Shown here piece after piece: positions 43,478-54,179 of a stretch of 64,000 bases of DNA. Position numbers and translations under genes: made by a program. Where the stretch lies: positions 2,356,001 through 2,420,000 of the forward strand of contig JAPFFF010000004.1 in NCBI GenBank assembly GCA_039105265.1. The letters are read 5' to 3'. The first letter of the stretch is position 1, and each line of letters opens with the position of its first letter. This DNA comes from Tritrichomonas musculus. Lineage: Eukaryota > Parabasalia > Tritrichomonadida > Tritrichomonadidae. Under the pieces are notes generated by a model. The model was not told where the DNA came from, did no database searches, and saw only the letters and a list, made by a program, of their open reading frames with translations.

Positions 43478-44458
43478 TTATAGAACTGAAGAATTGGTTA
43501 TATCAGAAATTTTAGTCCCATTATCGGCAAGATAAAGTGACAAGAAAATAATGAATAAAACCAAAAAAATTGCACCAATTACTCCAACTGCTATTGAAAT
43601 TATTTTGAATTTCTTTACTTCTTTATCTGAATTTGAATTTTCTGTTTTAGATGATTCTGAACTAAATTCATCTGTATCTATTACAAAATTAGATGTAAAA
43701 ATCCTACGATTATTAATTAAAGGTGAAGTCAAGTTATCGGCAACTTTGAGATAATAGATACCATCATAGCCTAATGGTTTATATTCATTTGATTCATGAT
43801 CATAATACGTGGTTCCCCAACTATTAACTATTTCAACAAATATTCCTGGAATATCTTCAATTGTTCCGACACCAGTGATTATAATATTATGATTTAAATC
43901 AAGTTTTTCATCAGTCAAATAATTAGTAATTATTGGTCCTAATGCGTGAAAACCTGGCTCTGAATGATATGCGGCTAAAATAAATTTATTTTCTTTCAAA
44001 GCTTTTTTTAAATCATCAAGAGTAGTAATATTGCTATTTTCCATTTTGGACAGATAAACATTTGAACTTTTATTATTGTATTCATAAATCATTGTTTTTT
44101 TATCCGCAAATAAATACAATAATGCACAACTTGGATCATAAAGTTCATATCCATCCTTATCATTTCCACCAAATTGTTTGCAAGACTCATAAATTCTTTT
44201 AATTTCTTGATTTTCATTTATTTGATCTTTAAATTGGGCATAAAATTGTAAAACATTGTCTATAATTCCATAAGGATTGAATTTTAAACGATTTCCTGTT
44301 TTTAGAGCATGACGAAGTTCAATGGCACTAGTAATTGAATAGGCCCAACAGTAAGAATGTGGATTTTGATTTTTAATTAAAGGTATTAAATCTTTTTCAT
44401 CATTATTTAGACCTTGAATTGCAGTGAATAAGCAAAGTCGTGAGAGGATATTCATCAA
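43478..44458 (-). CDS. Membrane-anchored papain-like (clan CA, C1) cysteine peptidase
   Basis: The 326-aa protein has a signal-like N-terminus (to about 16). Almost at once comes the papain active site: the oxyanion glutamine and catalytic cysteine in IKNQNPHSYCWAYS (C37), the catalytic histidine in LNHNIIITGVG, and the asparagine in IVNSWGTTYYD. The usual pro-region of 80-100 residues is absent. Near the C-terminus a hydrophobic segment (about 285-310, IISIAVGVIGAIFLVLFIIF) is followed by about 15 residues, giving type I topology with the catalytic domain luminal or outside. The likely role is surface or lysosomal proteolysis. All three catalytic residues are present. Lack of a propeptide raises the question of how it is kept inactive. 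Confidence 0.9.
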   Translation of the reverse strand: MMNILSRLCLFTAIQGLNNDEKDLIPLIKNQNPHSYCWAYSITSAIELRHALKTGNRLKFNPYGIIDNVLQFYAQFKDQINENQEIKRIYESCKQFGGNDKDGYELYDPSCALLYLFADKKTMIYEYNNKSSNVYLSKMENSNITTLDDLKKALKENKFILAAYHSEPGFHALGPIITNYLTDEKLDLNHNIIITGVGTIEDIPGIFVEIVNSWGTTYYDHESNEYKPLGYDGIYYLKVADNLTSPLINNRRIFTSNFVIDTDEFSSESSKTENSNSDKEVKKFKIISIAVGVIGAIFLVLFIIFLSLYLADNGTKISDITNSSVL

Positions 44459-45176
44459 TTTTCTTTGTTATTGTTAAAAAAGTGAAATGATAGTATGAAA
44501 TAATTTCTTAAAGAACTGGGACAAAATGATATAGATATAGGTCCAGCTATCGTAAATAAACCGCCTAAAAATATAAAAAGCATTCAGGTTTTATAAAAAT
44601 CTGTTAAATGAATATAAGCCATTCAGTTATGATTGTATTTATTATCTCAAAGTTGTTTAAAACGTGAGTTCACTTCCATAGTTTTCAAAAATTGATTGAC
44701 CTATATAGCTTTGAAATAATTGAAAAAATTAATAGAATTTTTCAACCACATTTCCGAAAATTTTCATTCAATTTTGAAAGGCTTTTGAAAAAGAACAAAA
44801 TAAAAATATAGCGAATTAAAAAACTATTTTTCCTGTATTTTTTTCTAAATTTTCCATAAATATTTATCAAATGATCAAAAAAACCAAAAAAATACTCACA
44901 AATATTGCATGTAATAAAATGGATAAAATTTAAAATTCCCCCTTATAATATTTTTTTGGCCATTATATTCCATATATTTTGAAGTATTGCTTTGAGAATC
45001 TAAATTCATAGTGGTTTGACAAAAGATTAAATTTTATTAATATCTTAAATTTTTCTCATTAAAATGCTTTTGAAAAACATAAATAAGCATCAATTTAAAT
45101 ATATATATAGATAATAAAGTTTCATTAAAATTGAATTTTAATGATGCAATATGAGAAGAAGCAGATGGAAAAGTTC
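44459..45176. other. AT-rich spacer, nothing recognised
   Basis: 718 bp between the protease start and the 3' end of the DUF3447-LRR gene. An A/T-biased sequence with no distinct element. Confidence 0.55.
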
Positions 45177-47684
45177 TTATTTTCTTATGATCCTTATATT
45201 TGGTGGAAGGTCTAAATTTGTATATCCAGTAAATGAGGAAGGAATTATTATTTCTTCCAATGAATAACATTCTGAGAAAGCACATTCATCGATTTTAGTC
45301 ACACTTGGAGGAATTGTGATTTGCTTCAACGACAAACATCCTAAAAAAGCCTCACCGCAAATTTCAGTTACCGACGAAGGAATTGAAACGAAAATGAGTG
45401 ACGTGCACTTAACAAAAGTTGAATCATTAATTGATGTTACAGATGAAGGAATCTTTATTTGTGTCAATGATGAACATCTAGCAAAGGCATACATACTTAT
45501 TTCTGTTACTGAAGAAGGAATTGAAACTTTTGCAAGTGATGAACATCCACCAAAAGCACCAACTCCAATTTTTGTTACAGAAGAAGGAATTGAAATTTGG
45601 ACTAATTTTTGGCATTGACAAAACAAATTAGTTGCAATTGATGTCAACGAAGATGGAAGTTCAACTTGTGTAAGCGATGAACACATATAAAAAGCAGTTT
45701 CTCCAATTGTTGTCACAGATGACGGAATTTTTATTTTTATAAGAGAAACGCATTCAGAAAACGCTTTTTTTCCAATTGTTGTTACAGACGATGGAATTTG
45801 CATTTTTACAAGAGATTGACAATTAGAAAACGCATTATCTCCAATTGTTATCACAGATGATGGAATTTGTATTTCTACAAGAGAAATGCAATCAGAAAAC
45901 GCATTATTTCCAATTGTTATCACAGATGATGGAATTTCTATTTTTACAAGAGAAGGACATTTAGAAAAAGCATTATTTCCAATTGATGTAACAGATGATG
46001 AAATTATGACTTCATTCAATGATGAACATTCAGAAAAAGCAGATTCAACAATTTTTGTTATAACTGAAGGAATTTGCACATTCGTCAATTTTGAACATTT
46101 TTCAAAATAAAAATTATCATTCTCGGCTAAAGAAAATGGAATTGGAATTGATGCAAGTGATGTGCATTCATAAAAAGGAGATTCATAAATTTTTTTGACA
46201 GATGAAGGAATTTTAATTTTCTTTAATGATTTGCATCCAATGAATAAACTATTTTCAATTTCTGCTATTGATGAAGCAGAAATTGCAACATGTGTAAGTG
46301 ATCTACATTGACAGAATGCATAACTATTAATTGATGTTATTGATGATGGAATTGCAATTTTAGTCAATAAAAAGTTTCCACAAAAATAATTTTTTTTGAT
46401 TTCTTTTTCTTTTGTTAATAAGTAATAGTAAAGTACAAAATTATCGTCTCTGCAATCAATAGATCCCAATTCATACTTTTCTTTATTTACTAATTGCTCC
46501 ATCTCGTTCTCTTTCGTTTTTATTAAAAGATCAGCAAGAGTGTAAAATTTATAGTAATATGAATAGAAGAATTCATCATCATTATCGAAATCTGATGGGA
46601 AATATGAATAGTTATGATAATGAAAAATAGATGAAATAACATCTTCACTCTTTTTGTTCTGTGGAAGCAGATTCATTTCAATGTAGTCCGCAATATCATT
46701 GTGATGGCATTTTATTGATTCAATGTAACATTTTTCATAGTCATTGTTTGGTGGTTTAACTTCGTAGGATTCAAGAAGATGAATCAATTCTACATTCTTC
46801 GAATGAATCGCATAAAGCCACAATGACGGTTTCAATTCAACTTGGTTCATTTTTAAATATTGAAAAATTTGAATTGAACCGAAAAATGCAGCGTATTCAA
46901 TCAAAGAAATGTCATTGTTCTTGATGAGAAATGAGTTGGTCTCAAAAATAGATGGTTCAATTGTGCTTGACAGTTGAATATTTGATCGATTTACATGTGA
47001 TATGAACTCTTCAACTGAATCTTGGCGAATTAAATGACAAATGTATGACTCATTTTCGCCTTTGTGTCGATTTTGATCAAAATTGTCAAAAATGTTTGGT
47101 TCTTTTGCTATCATTTCTTTTTCAATCTTTTTTATTTGTTCTTCATCAACAAACTTTTTGATTTCTGGATAAAAAAAGTGACAATAACGGTTTCCATTTT
47201 TTTCGATTTTATTAATTATTAAATTAATAATTGAATCAGAACAAATGATCGAGTTTTCAAATAAAAAAAGAAGAAGAATTTTGTTATTTTTGAATATTTC
47301 AAATATTTCGAAATTTGAGAAGTTTTTTTTGATTTTATCCGCATAATATTTTATAATTGAAAAAATTTTTTCGTTGAATGATTCATTACGGTGATGGTTA
47401 TCAAAAATATATACTAATAAATGCAGAAAATGTTCAAATTCTTCTTTATTTTCTTCATATTTTGGTTGATTTATAATTTTAATTAATTTGTCCAAATAAA
47501 TTCCTTTAAATTTTGTATTTTCAAGATAAGCTTGAAGAATATCATACAATTCTCTCCTTTCATCAACATATTTTTGAATTTTTTGTTGTGATATTAATAC
47601 TGTTTGATCTTTATTTAGAGAGGAATCATTATTTATTATCGATTGGGAAGTTTCATCCATTTTAGAAATAGAATTAGTGCTCAT
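45177..47684 (-). CDS. DUF3447 protein fused to 16 BspA-type leucine-rich repeats
   Basis: This is an 835-aa single-frame gene. Residues about 25-340 are the same N-terminal module as the two interrupted ankyrin genes: DNHHRNESFNEKI, LLLFLFENSI, then DUF3447 with SLIEYAAFFGSIQIFQYL, YAIHSKNVELIHLLE and CHHNDIADYIE. After a linker (to about 430) come 16 repeats of 23 aa, consensus SVTTIGNNAFS.C.SLV.I.IPS, which is the LRR_5/BspA (Treponema pallidum LRR) type, plus a short cap. BspA-like proteins of trichomonads are generally discussed as surface adhesins. This one has no signal peptide or membrane segment, so it looks cytosolic. A truncated mobile element sits 80 bp upstream of its start. Confidence 0.92.
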   Translation of the reverse strand: MSTNSISKMDETSQSIINNDSSLNKDQTVLISQQKIQKYVDERRELYDILQAYLENTKFKGIYLDKLIKIINQPKYEENKEEFEHFLHLLVYIFDNHHRNESFNEKIFSIIKYYADKIKKNFSNFEIFEIFKNNKILLLFLFENSIICSDSIINLIINKIEKNGNRYCHFFYPEIKKFVDEEQIKKIEKEMIAKEPNIFDNFDQNRHKGENESYICHLIRQDSVEEFISHVNRSNIQLSSTIEPSIFETNSFLIKNNDISLIEYAAFFGSIQIFQYLKMNQVELKPSLWLYAIHSKNVELIHLLESYEVKPPNNDYEKCYIESIKCHHNDIADYIEMNLLPQNKKSEDVISSIFHYHNYSYFPSDFDNDDEFFYSYYYKFYTLADLLIKTKENEMEQLVNKEKYELGSIDCRDDNFVLYYYLLTKEKEIKKNYFCGNFLLTKIAIPSSITSINSYAFCQCRSLTHVAISASSIAEIENSLFIGCKSLKKIKIPSSVKKIYESPFYECTSLASIPIPFSLAENDNFYFEKCSKLTNVQIPSVITKIVESAFSECSSLNEVIISSSVTSIGNNAFSKCPSLVKIEIPSSVITIGNNAFSDCISLVEIQIPSSVITIGDNAFSNCQSLVKMQIPSSVTTIGKKAFSECVSLIKIKIPSSVTTIGETAFYMCSSLTQVELPSSLTSIATNLFCQCQKLVQISIPSSVTKIGVGAFGGCSSLAKVSIPSSVTEISMYAFARCSSLTQIKIPSSVTSINDSTFVKCTSLIFVSIPSSVTEICGEAFLGCLSLKQITIPPSVTKIDECAFSECYSLEEIIIPSSFTGYTNLDLPPNIRIIRK

Positions 47685-47763
47685 TTGCAGATTTTCTTCT
47701 TTTTAAGAGGTATAGTTATGGTTTCTCTTAAAAAGTTTCATTTGGCTTATGCACTTTTGAATA

Positions 47764-48081
47764 TAGTTGGTGGGCATAATCATGTTTGCTCAACTTTTTG
47801 AATGGTACACAAAAATAAAACACATTTTTCTCAATACTTTTGAAAGATAATTTGATAATATTATATACTTTATTAATGTATTTTATGTACATCATTATTT
47901 AATTAAATGAGCTATTATATTTGTGATTTATATGAAATTTTGCCATTAATGTAAAAAAAAGTCAAAATGCTTATTTTATTCTCAATAATTGAAACTTGGG
48001 ATTTAATAATAATATCATTAATTCATAATCAGTAATTATATAATTTTGTCAGATAATTGATATCTAAAAACTTTCATATAA
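47764..48081. mobile_element. Truncated second copy of the Tc1/mariner-like element
   Basis: Begins TAGTTGGTGGGCATAATC after a TA (47762-47763) and then follows the first about 340 bp of the element at 25524 with only a few differences (for example GCCATTAATG against GCCTTTAATG). It lacks one of the two CATAATNATG words present at the left end of the complete copy. Homology stops at about 48081, at CTTTCATATAA, and no right terminus is found. High similarity suggests both copies are fairly young. Confidence 0.85.
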
Positions 48082-48250
48082 TTTGTGAAACAATTTCTTT
48101 GCAGTGAACTGTATCATCATACTTTTTAATTTCATCTCCTTCATATAAAACTTTAATTTTATTTTCATTATTATCATTAACAGTAGGGTACATTAATTTG
48201 TGAAAAAGAAAAATTAAAACTTTAATAACAGTATCATGAGAACAATTCAT
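48074..48250 (-). pseudogene. Small coding fragment abutting the element break point
   Basis: A 58-codon minus-strand frame starts ATG-AAT-TGT at 48250 and reads HDTVIKVLIFLFHKLMYP, then KVLYEGDEIKKYDD and CKEIVSQII before a stop at 48074-48076. The charged C-terminal half has good coding character, and it ends exactly where the truncated mobile element begins. It looks like the piece of a gene cut by the element or by the deletion that truncated it. The family is not recognised. Confidence 0.4.
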
Positions 48251-50433
48251 AAATCTTCATATAAAAATATTTTGCTAATGACTTCTTAAGAAAATTTTAA
48301 AGCTCGCCAATTTTTAAATTAGGTCTTCATTAAATAAATATTATTATATTTTTTTCTGTGAATCGTTGAATCGCAACTAATTTAAAAATGTATGCTTTAT
48401 GTTTTAAGTTTGGTTTGCTGATAATAAGTATTCGTCGAGAATCAAGCATTTAAAAAATAGCGGTTAAAATGGTTATAGAGAACCACCTTAACGTTTTTGA
48501 AAATTTTAATTTGTGAGGATGTTCTGCATTTAAGGAAGGACTTCATTCATATAGTTGTCTTCCTATAAAGAATATATTCATATTCATTCAAGAATATTAG
48601 TTAGCAGGAAAAAAAAAAAAAAAAACATTTTAAACTTTTTATTTTAGCAAGATCCATCAATTTATAAGTAATTAATTTAAGCGTGTAAACTTGCGGTTAG
48701 TTTGAAATTGTTTTAAATATTGAATGATTAATTTTTTACAGGCGACAATTAAAAAACCAAGTTTAGAATTTCCTTTTCAATTTAACAAAATGAATTTCTA
48801 TGTCACTTACTCTGCATTTATTTCAATTTAACAAAATGAAGTCTAATAAAGTCACAGGATTTAACTGCCTACAGAAAATAACAAGTGATAATTAGAAGCT
48901 ATAATTTTTATTATAATATATATACATTTACGCAAACGTTATATTTTTATTACCAAATAGTTTCCAATTCACTTCTCAAATTTAAAATGTGTCAACCTAA
49001 AGTTCTGGACTAAAATTAACTTTTAAAATCAATTGTATTTACATAACGTTGTTTAATTTATTTTTCAGTATAAATAAAATATTATTAAATTGCTTATGGA
49101 GATACTTTTTTTTCAGTATTGTTTACAGAATTTGAGACATAAATTGGTGAAAAAATTGGGGGCAATTTTTCTTACATTAGTAAAGTATGTTTTTTTCTTT
49201 CATTATACCAAAACTATTTATTCAAACTATCTCATCGCCAGCGATTTAGAATAGGCTAAAAATACCGAATTATGTTAAATTAATCTGTTTTAAACACGCA
49301 AATCATAAAATTAATTGTTTTAATTGACTTTTATTTTTGATCATCAAATCTGATATCTTTTTGTATGAATTTATAAACGTTCATTTCATCGGTTATTTTA
49401 ATTCATGTTAGTTTGTTGATAATTTGCTATTACTTAAAAAATCAAATTATTCATTTGTTGCTGGAAAAAAACAAATAAAATAGATTTTTTCTTTAACGTC
49501 TTTTTGTCAGATTTTCCTTCAAAACTAACATTTTCCTCAAAACAAACATAACTATATTATATTCTATAATAATATTGCTTTATGTTACTTTAATTATGCA
49601 AAATAATTTAAAAAACTTTTTATTATGACGTAATAAATGATATTCACCATCTTTTGTTTAATATTTTGGTCTTTTACCAAAAACTAATATCCCAAATATT
49701 TTTACTTCAAATTTGAAAAATATTATAAAAAAGTTAATATTTAATCAATACAACCTGCTAAAATATTAATATGTGTTATTTCCACTTTATCATTACTGCA
49801 TATTTGTTATCATTTAATATATGACATTTTAATTTTGTCATTAATTTAATTCAATTTACGCTTAATCATTATACCTTTTGCAATTTCTTTGATCATTTAT
49901 TATAAAAAACTTAAATGAATTGATAATTTTCTCTTGAAAATAATTATAAATTGAATCTCTAATTAGAAAAATACTTACCATATTTTAATGATTTAAATTT
50001 CATTAATATTCTAAAATCTCTGCTTAACAAAAACTATTATTTTTCATTATTAATATACAGGTGTATATATAAATAAGTAGTTAATACTAGTTAGCTCTTT
50101 TTTAGTCAGAAAAGATAAATGTTAAAAATTTTGGCTTGAAAATAATTCAATTTTTCTAACAACAATATGAAAATTTTGGCTTGAAAATAATTCAATTTTA
50201 TACCTATTTTTTTTTAAAATACTGTGAATCATGTAGAAATAAAACGAATCTTTTTACCTGTTCAAATAAATTGGTTAAATATCACAACAATTAATGTTCC
50301 ATTTAAATCCAAAAAAGTAATTGCTGATTAATCTAGATTATTGAATATATTCATATACTATCATTTCTCATATTTTATATACATAAAAAAGAGAACATTA
50401 TAATATTTATAAAAAATGATTTTGTTTATAAAA

Positions 50434-53400
50434 TCATTTATTGGAATTTTCATTTTTTTCCAAAATATTCAGTATTGATGGAGGGATATTAATCCAGTCA
50501 TTTTGGTCAGGCGAATCTCTGATTGCATGAAGAATGTTTAAGCAAGATGCTGCAAAATGTTGGCAATTATTTGTAGGCCAATTATAATTATAGGCAGTCC
50601 AGTTTCCACTCATTTTTACCTTATCTATAAAATTAAATAATTTCATTTCAATGTGTGGAATAACTTTTTTAACTTTGTACGCACTGAAAGTTGATTTGAA
50701 TTCTTTCAATGACATAACAAATGATCTAGCACCATCTTTATAAAGAAATGATGCATCATTTCCACTAGAATAATACTTCCCATACACAAAAATAGCACCA
50801 AGAGTTGAATCTAATGCATTTTCTGGTCCAACCCAAATTGCAGAATGAATGAAATTTGGAGGTGGGATTATTTTTCCAATTAATTGTCTAGCTTTACTCA
50901 TTAAAGAGTAGCCAGGCTTAAATTTAACAATTGGTGATTGACCAATAAATACAGTTTTAATTGAGAAATCTCCCAAAATAACAGAACTTGCTTTAGCTTC
51001 TTTTGAGTCTCCATTTGAGCTACTACTTCCACCATCTCCTCCTCCTCCTTCTTCAATAGGTGTAGGAATTGGTTCAGGCTCTGAGGAAGTATCTAGTTCA
51101 GAAGATTGATCTGGTTCTGATGAAGGAGTTGGTTTGTATGGAGGATCTGAAGATGATGTTGTATCTGGCAATTCACTTTCACTTGTAAGTGGATCTAAAT
51201 CAGAAGATGATTGATCTGGGACTGGTACTATATCACCATCAAATGGCTCAACCTTGACCAACGAAATTGGTAAGTAACTTGGTTTTTCACTTGTTTCTTG
51301 ACCAGATTCACCTTCTTTGTACACAACATTTCCATCTAATCCATTATCGAAAGCATATCCGAACTCTCCATCAAATTCTGGATTATTTTTGGATATTGAT
51401 TCATCAATTGTAAATCTTAATAATGATTTGGCATATGAAGATTCATCAGGATTTGATATAATATTGAAATCTAATGCTTTGTGTTTTCCTTTTGAATCGC
51501 CAACTTTTAAGTTGATATTATTCCCTTCATCATTTAATAATTTTGATAAAATTTCTGAATGAGGAATATATAAGATTACTTTTTCATGTTTTTGTGTATC
51601 AATTGAGTATGCTTGATCTTTTTTATTTAAAGTAATGATTTGATTCTGGATTGTAATATTTTGATTTGAATCTATTCCACTTATAACAACTTTTGGAGAA
51701 ATAATATTAGAAATAACCTCAAAATTATCGATATTAGATGTGTATATTGCATTATTAACTTTAAACGTTGGCACTTGATCTTTAGTATTATTAATATCGA
51801 TAATTAAGTCACGGGTTTGTATTGTTATATCAGCTGTCTTTTTAATATATCCTTTAATAAATAATGTTTGGGTTACAGTTAAATTATCATCGAAAATAAA
51901 ATTCCCATCAAGGTATAATTTGGAAAACTCTGTAAATTGAAAATGGGGATTATAAAAACGATTATAAAAAATATATACATCATTATCTACATCATCAATG
52001 TCTCCCATTATAACCAAACCTTTTGATGAAAATTGCGTATTAAAGGAGAGAGTTTTCTTTTCAACATTTATGGTAGTTATATCTATATAAACCCTACTAA
52101 CATGAAAATTCAAATTAACACCTTTGCATGCTGAAATTTTATAAAAATTAATATTTGAATCTTTTGGTTTGGTCAAAAAAAAAATGTCTAGTGTAGTTAA
52201 TTCATTTGCTTCAGGACCCAAATCATTAATTACTAATTCTTTGCCCATTGCATAATCAACGTTCATATAAATTTTGTTAAATTTTTTTGGAATAACTGAA
52301 GATATTTTACCAAACTTCAAAACATTTGATTCATTTATTATTTTAATGCCACTGTTTCCTGAATCAATAATATTTGTGTTTGGCGGAATCACTAAATCAT
52401 TATATAAAACTAAATTGGAGCCAAATTCAACGCTAATATTATCATCCAAAGTGATTGATTTAGCAAATATATCATTTAAAATCTTGTACTGTGCTTTTCC
52501 ATCTCCGTCAAATTTTTTGAGCTCAATTTCTTTACCAATAAATACATTATAATTTGATACATCAGATTTCATTGGAATATAAATAAATTTTTCATTATTC
52601 TCAAATTTGACTGTAAAATACTCAGGTTTAATTTCAACATCATTTTCAGTTTTCAATCTGCCATTTCCAATTTCCAAAAAAGCATCCATTTGACAATTTG
52701 AATCAGAGCAATATATTATCAAATCCTCTAATCCTGTTAATCCTTCAAAATGAGTTGATTGAACCACAATAGAATCTGAATTTGATTCAAAAAATTTAAA
52801 AGGAAATTGAAGAAAAGCAGGATCTAAATTAATTTTAGTGTCACCACGTCTAAATATCATTGCAAAAGCAGTTTTGGTTGAGGATAATATTTCATAAAAT
52901 ACATACAACTTAGAGCCATCTTTTGTTGTGCCAGAAAAACAAGAAATATCAATTGGCATATTTGTTGAAAATGCACCACCTTCATCATAATTTATTTTTC
53001 CATTTGAAACAATGATTACATTTTCAATAGAACTAATTGGAAAATAAATCGGAGAAGGTGAATTTATTGTTAATATTGTCGGAGAATTTGCGTGTATATT
53101 AAAATAGGTTACATCTGCGTCAATAAATTCATAAATAGTTATTTGATCAATAATAACTAATTGAAGAAAATGAATTCCAACCAATTGACCATCTTCATTT
53201 ATTTTTTTGATGGTTTCTTTACCAGAGTATATTAATTCGTTTATGCTATACCCTTCTTTTCCTATATATTCTAAATTAGTTCCTGATAAAGTGATATCTT
53301 TCTGATGCAAAATTTGGTCATTATCAGTTATTTTAGCATTTGAATATGAAACAAATGTTATATCTTTGAAATATCTTAAGAAATCATTTAAAACATAATT

Positions 53401-53889
53401 TTTATCAACAATAATTTGAAGTTCATCGACAATAATGTTTTTTTTAATTACAGAAGCAGATGTTCCAAGAATATAAATTAAACTTACTGTGAGTTGAATT
53501 GGTAATTCATTTTCAATATTTAATTTAATTTTATCATCAATGAATATATATGAATTTAAGGCTTCATCATTTATTTTTGCTTGGGAGTCAATATATAATG
53601 TTGTTGTATCATCAAAGCTATATTTTCCTTCAGTTTCAATAAAAATTTTGTCATATTTTTGTATCAAATTGTTAAATCCTGAATATTTATCAGCTTCTAA
53701 TATAATAACATACAAATTATTCCCTTTTGTCTCAAAATTTATATCTGGTATTGTTGTTGAACAAATATAATCACCTGTAGTTATTTTTTTATCACGATAG
53801 GCCTCACTTCCCAAATTGCTGCAATTTGTTTTTCCAAGATATAAATATTTTTCTTTGCAAAAACAACTAATAATAAGAGCTAAAAGCAT
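50434..53889 (-). CDS. Secreted 1151-aa protein with C-terminal LRAT/NlpC-P60-like domain
   Basis: An N-terminal signal peptide (MLLALIISCFC) leads into about 850 residues rich in Asn, Ile and beta-strand pattern with short recurring blocks, suggesting an elongated beta fold. A Pro/Ser/Asp/Glu-rich linker follows (about 890-965: SSEPDQSSELDTSSEPEP, GGGGDGGSSSSNG). The last 170 residues contain NFIHSAIWVG (candidate catalytic His) and TNNCQHFAASCLNIL (candidate Cys). This His...NC(E/Q)HF order is typical of LRAT-like/NlpC-P60 permuted papain folds, which hydrolyse or transfer acyl or peptide groups. No C-terminal anchor is present. An AGTGA at 53899-53903 (TCACT in gene sense) before the ATG resembles an Inr. 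Substrate is unknown; NlpC-type members in Trichomonas cut bacterial peptidoglycan. Confidence 0.68.
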   Translation of the reverse strand: MLLALIISCFCKEKYLYLGKTNCSNLGSEAYRDKKITTGDYICSTTIPDINFETKGNNLYVIILEADKYSGFNNLIQKYDKIFIETEGKYSFDDTTTLYIDSQAKINDEALNSYIFIDDKIKLNIENELPIQLTVSLIYILGTSASVIKKNIIVDELQIIVDKNYVLNDFLRYFKDITFVSYSNAKITDNDQILHQKDITLSGTNLEYIGKEGYSINELIYSGKETIKKINEDGQLVGIHFLQLVIIDQITIYEFIDADVTYFNIHANSPTILTINSPSPIYFPISSIENVIIVSNGKINYDEGGAFSTNMPIDISCFSGTTKDGSKLYVFYEILSSTKTAFAMIFRRGDTKINLDPAFLQFPFKFFESNSDSIVVQSTHFEGLTGLEDLIIYCSDSNCQMDAFLEIGNGRLKTENDVEIKPEYFTVKFENNEKFIYIPMKSDVSNYNVFIGKEIELKKFDGDGKAQYKILNDIFAKSITLDDNISVEFGSNLVLYNDLVIPPNTNIIDSGNSGIKIINESNVLKFGKISSVIPKKFNKIYMNVDYAMGKELVINDLGPEANELTTLDIFFLTKPKDSNINFYKISACKGVNLNFHVSRVYIDITTINVEKKTLSFNTQFSSKGLVIMGDIDDVDNDVYIFYNRFYNPHFQFTEFSKLYLDGNFIFDDNLTVTQTLFIKGYIKKTADITIQTRDLIIDINNTKDQVPTFKVNNAIYTSNIDNFEVISNIISPKVVISGIDSNQNITIQNQIITLNKKDQAYSIDTQKHEKVILYIPHSEILSKLLNDEGNNINLKVGDSKGKHKALDFNIISNPDESSYAKSLLRFTIDESISKNNPEFDGEFGYAFDNGLDGNVVYKEGESGQETSEKPSYLPISLVKVEPFDGDIVPVPDQSSSDLDPLTSESELPDTTSSSDPPYKPTPSSEPDQSSELDTSSEPEPIPTPIEEGGGGDGGSSSSNGDSKEAKASSVILGDFSIKTVFIGQSPIVKFKPGYSLMSKARQLIGKIIPPPNFIHSAIWVGPENALDSTLGAIFVYGKYYSSGNDASFLYKDGARSFVMSLKEFKSTFSAYKVKKVIPHIEMKLFNFIDKVKMSGNWTAYNYNWPTNNCQHFAASCLNILHAIRDSPDQNDWINIPPSILNILEKNENSNK

Positions 53890-54179
53890 TTGTTTAAAAG
53901 TGATGTGATCAGTTAATTGCTTTCAAAATCAATTATATCGAAAAAGTATAGTGAATTCAAAGAAAAAAGTATGAAATTATCATTATATAATAATATTTAT
54001 TATTTCAAATAAATAAATAAATATATTTAAAAAAAAAAATTCAAAGACATATAATATGACCACTTCACATTCCAACCATCTTGAATCAAAAATTGAAATT
54101 AACCTTTCACCAAAATGATACAATTAAAACTGTTTATTTGATACAAAAACTAAACATTTTAGCCACCAAATTTATATAA

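Larger units (their letters stand above)
47685..50433. other. 2.7-kb AT-rich spacer with element fragment and small repeats
   Basis: It contains the truncated element copy (47764-48081), a small minus-strand ORF (48074-48250) and an A run (48609-48625). A duplicated word TTTCAATTTAACAAAATGAA lies at about 48776-48795 and 48821-48840. A perfect 30-bp direct repeat (AAAATTTTGGCTTG...) lies at 50125-50154 and 50170-50199. No other gene is seen. Confidence 0.6.

Noticed and set aside
45316-46110. Plus-strand ORFs with a regular IxVTDEGI repeat
   Set aside because: They are the mirror of the 69-nt LRR repeats of the minus-strand gene, so any periodic protein there is an artefact.
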